From Rhodoferax sp. (GTDB lineage Bacteria; Pseudomonadota; Gammaproteobacteria; Burkholderiales; Burkholderiaceae_C), in assembly GCA_020048255.1 (NCBI GenBank), contig JAIFMR010000185.1:1-5219 (forward strand): a DNA stretch of 5,219 nt, in the 5' to 3' direction. Position numbers and translations under genes: made by a program. Positions 4,950 through 5,219 of the stretch are shown here, piece by piece (within the stretch, counting starts at the first letter, position 1; every line of letters starts with the position of its first letter). The notes under the pieces were generated by a model, which was not told the DNA's origin, did not search any database, and was given only the letters and a program-made list of their open reading frames with translations.

Positions 4950-5219
4950 GGTTTCCCTTTGCTTGCGCCATCAGCGGCCGGGGTGGCGCTGTCTGCGGCT
5001 TTACTGTACAAAAACTGGCTGATCAGATTCTCAAGCACCACGGCTGACTGGGTGCTGGAAATCACGTCGCCAGCCACGAGATTCTTGTCGTCGGCACCCG
5101 CTTCAATGCCCAGGTACTGATCCCCGAGCAGCCCGCTGGTGAGTATTTTCAGCGAACTGTCTTTGGGAAAAGCATAGCGGTTTTCAAGCGCCAGTGTGAC
5201 ACGGGCCTGAAATGACTTG
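4946..5219 (-). CDS. mlaD: MlaD, MCE-domain phospholipid-binding subunit (C-terminal 90 residues; 5' part outside window)
   Basis: The frame enters at the window edge (first full codon 5218-5216) and ends with TGA at 4948-4946, giving the last 90 residues. MlaD is a single-pass inner-membrane protein whose MCE domains form a hexameric periplasmic ring on top of MlaFEB. The visible part includes the last strands of the MCE domain: ARVTLALENRYAFPKDSS, then the characteristic ILTSGLLGDQYLGIEAG, where the GLLG-x-QY motif is a hallmark of the family, then DVISSTQSAVVLENLISQFL, the C-terminal helix that lines the central pore. A short polar Ala/Lys tail follows (YSKAADSATPAADGASKGKP). The stop overlaps the mlaA start by four bases (ATGA), indicating translational coupling. 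The N-terminal membrane anchor, and mlaE and mlaF, are expected beyond 5219. Confidence 0.92.
   Translation of the reverse strand, partial: KSFQARVTLALENRYAFPKDSSLKILTSGLLGDQYLGIEAGADDKNLVAGDVISSTQSAVVLENLISQFLYSKAADSATPAADGASKGKP

Overview
The window reads as part of a betaproteobacterial chromosome, most likely Burkholderiales and Comamonadaceae-like. Two things point there: the gene order mlaD-mlaA-mlaC-mlaB-ABC ATPase-ABC permease-ibaG/bolA-murA, which I recall as typical of that order, and the GC-rich coding style. In Enterobacteria, by contrast, mlaA lies outside the mla operon and mlaB-ibaG-murA are adjacent. The genus cannot be fixed from this window. All supported genes lie on the minus strand, so transcription runs from position 5219 towards 1.

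In transcription order, 5219-3239 holds the phospholipid-transport (Mla) block: the 3' end of mlaD, then mlaA (outer-membrane lipoprotein), mlaC (periplasmic lipid carrier) and mlaB (cytoplasmic STAS subunit). Positions 3214-1509 hold an ABC-2 type exporter pair, an ATPase and a permease resembling E. coli YadG/YadH, with overlapping stop and start codons. A 114-bp spacer follows, containing a 60-bp palindromic repeat of the ATTCCC-N8-GGGAAT (dRS3-like) class. After it come ibaG (BolA family, 1394-1152), an AT-rich accessory gene for a NucS/RecB-like PD-(D/E)XK nuclease (1126-119), and the first 30 codons of murA (91-1), which run off the window.

The Mla genes form one pathway: MlaA takes misplaced phospholipid from the outer leaflet of the outer membrane, MlaC ferries it across the periplasm, and MlaD with the MlaF/E/B complex handles it at the inner membrane. 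IbaG (iron-sulfur/acid response) and MurA (first committed step of peptidoglycan synthesis) make this broadly an envelope-maintenance cluster.

The outlier is the nuclease gene. It fits tightly between ibaG and murA (25 and 27 bp gaps), its base composition differs sharply from its neighbours, and it has no obvious link to envelope biology. It looks like a horizontally acquired cargo gene in a housekeeping operon. A good sigma70-like promoter match in its last codons could drive the essential murA gene downstream. I found no CRISPR array, rRNA, tRNA, transposase or integrase gene.
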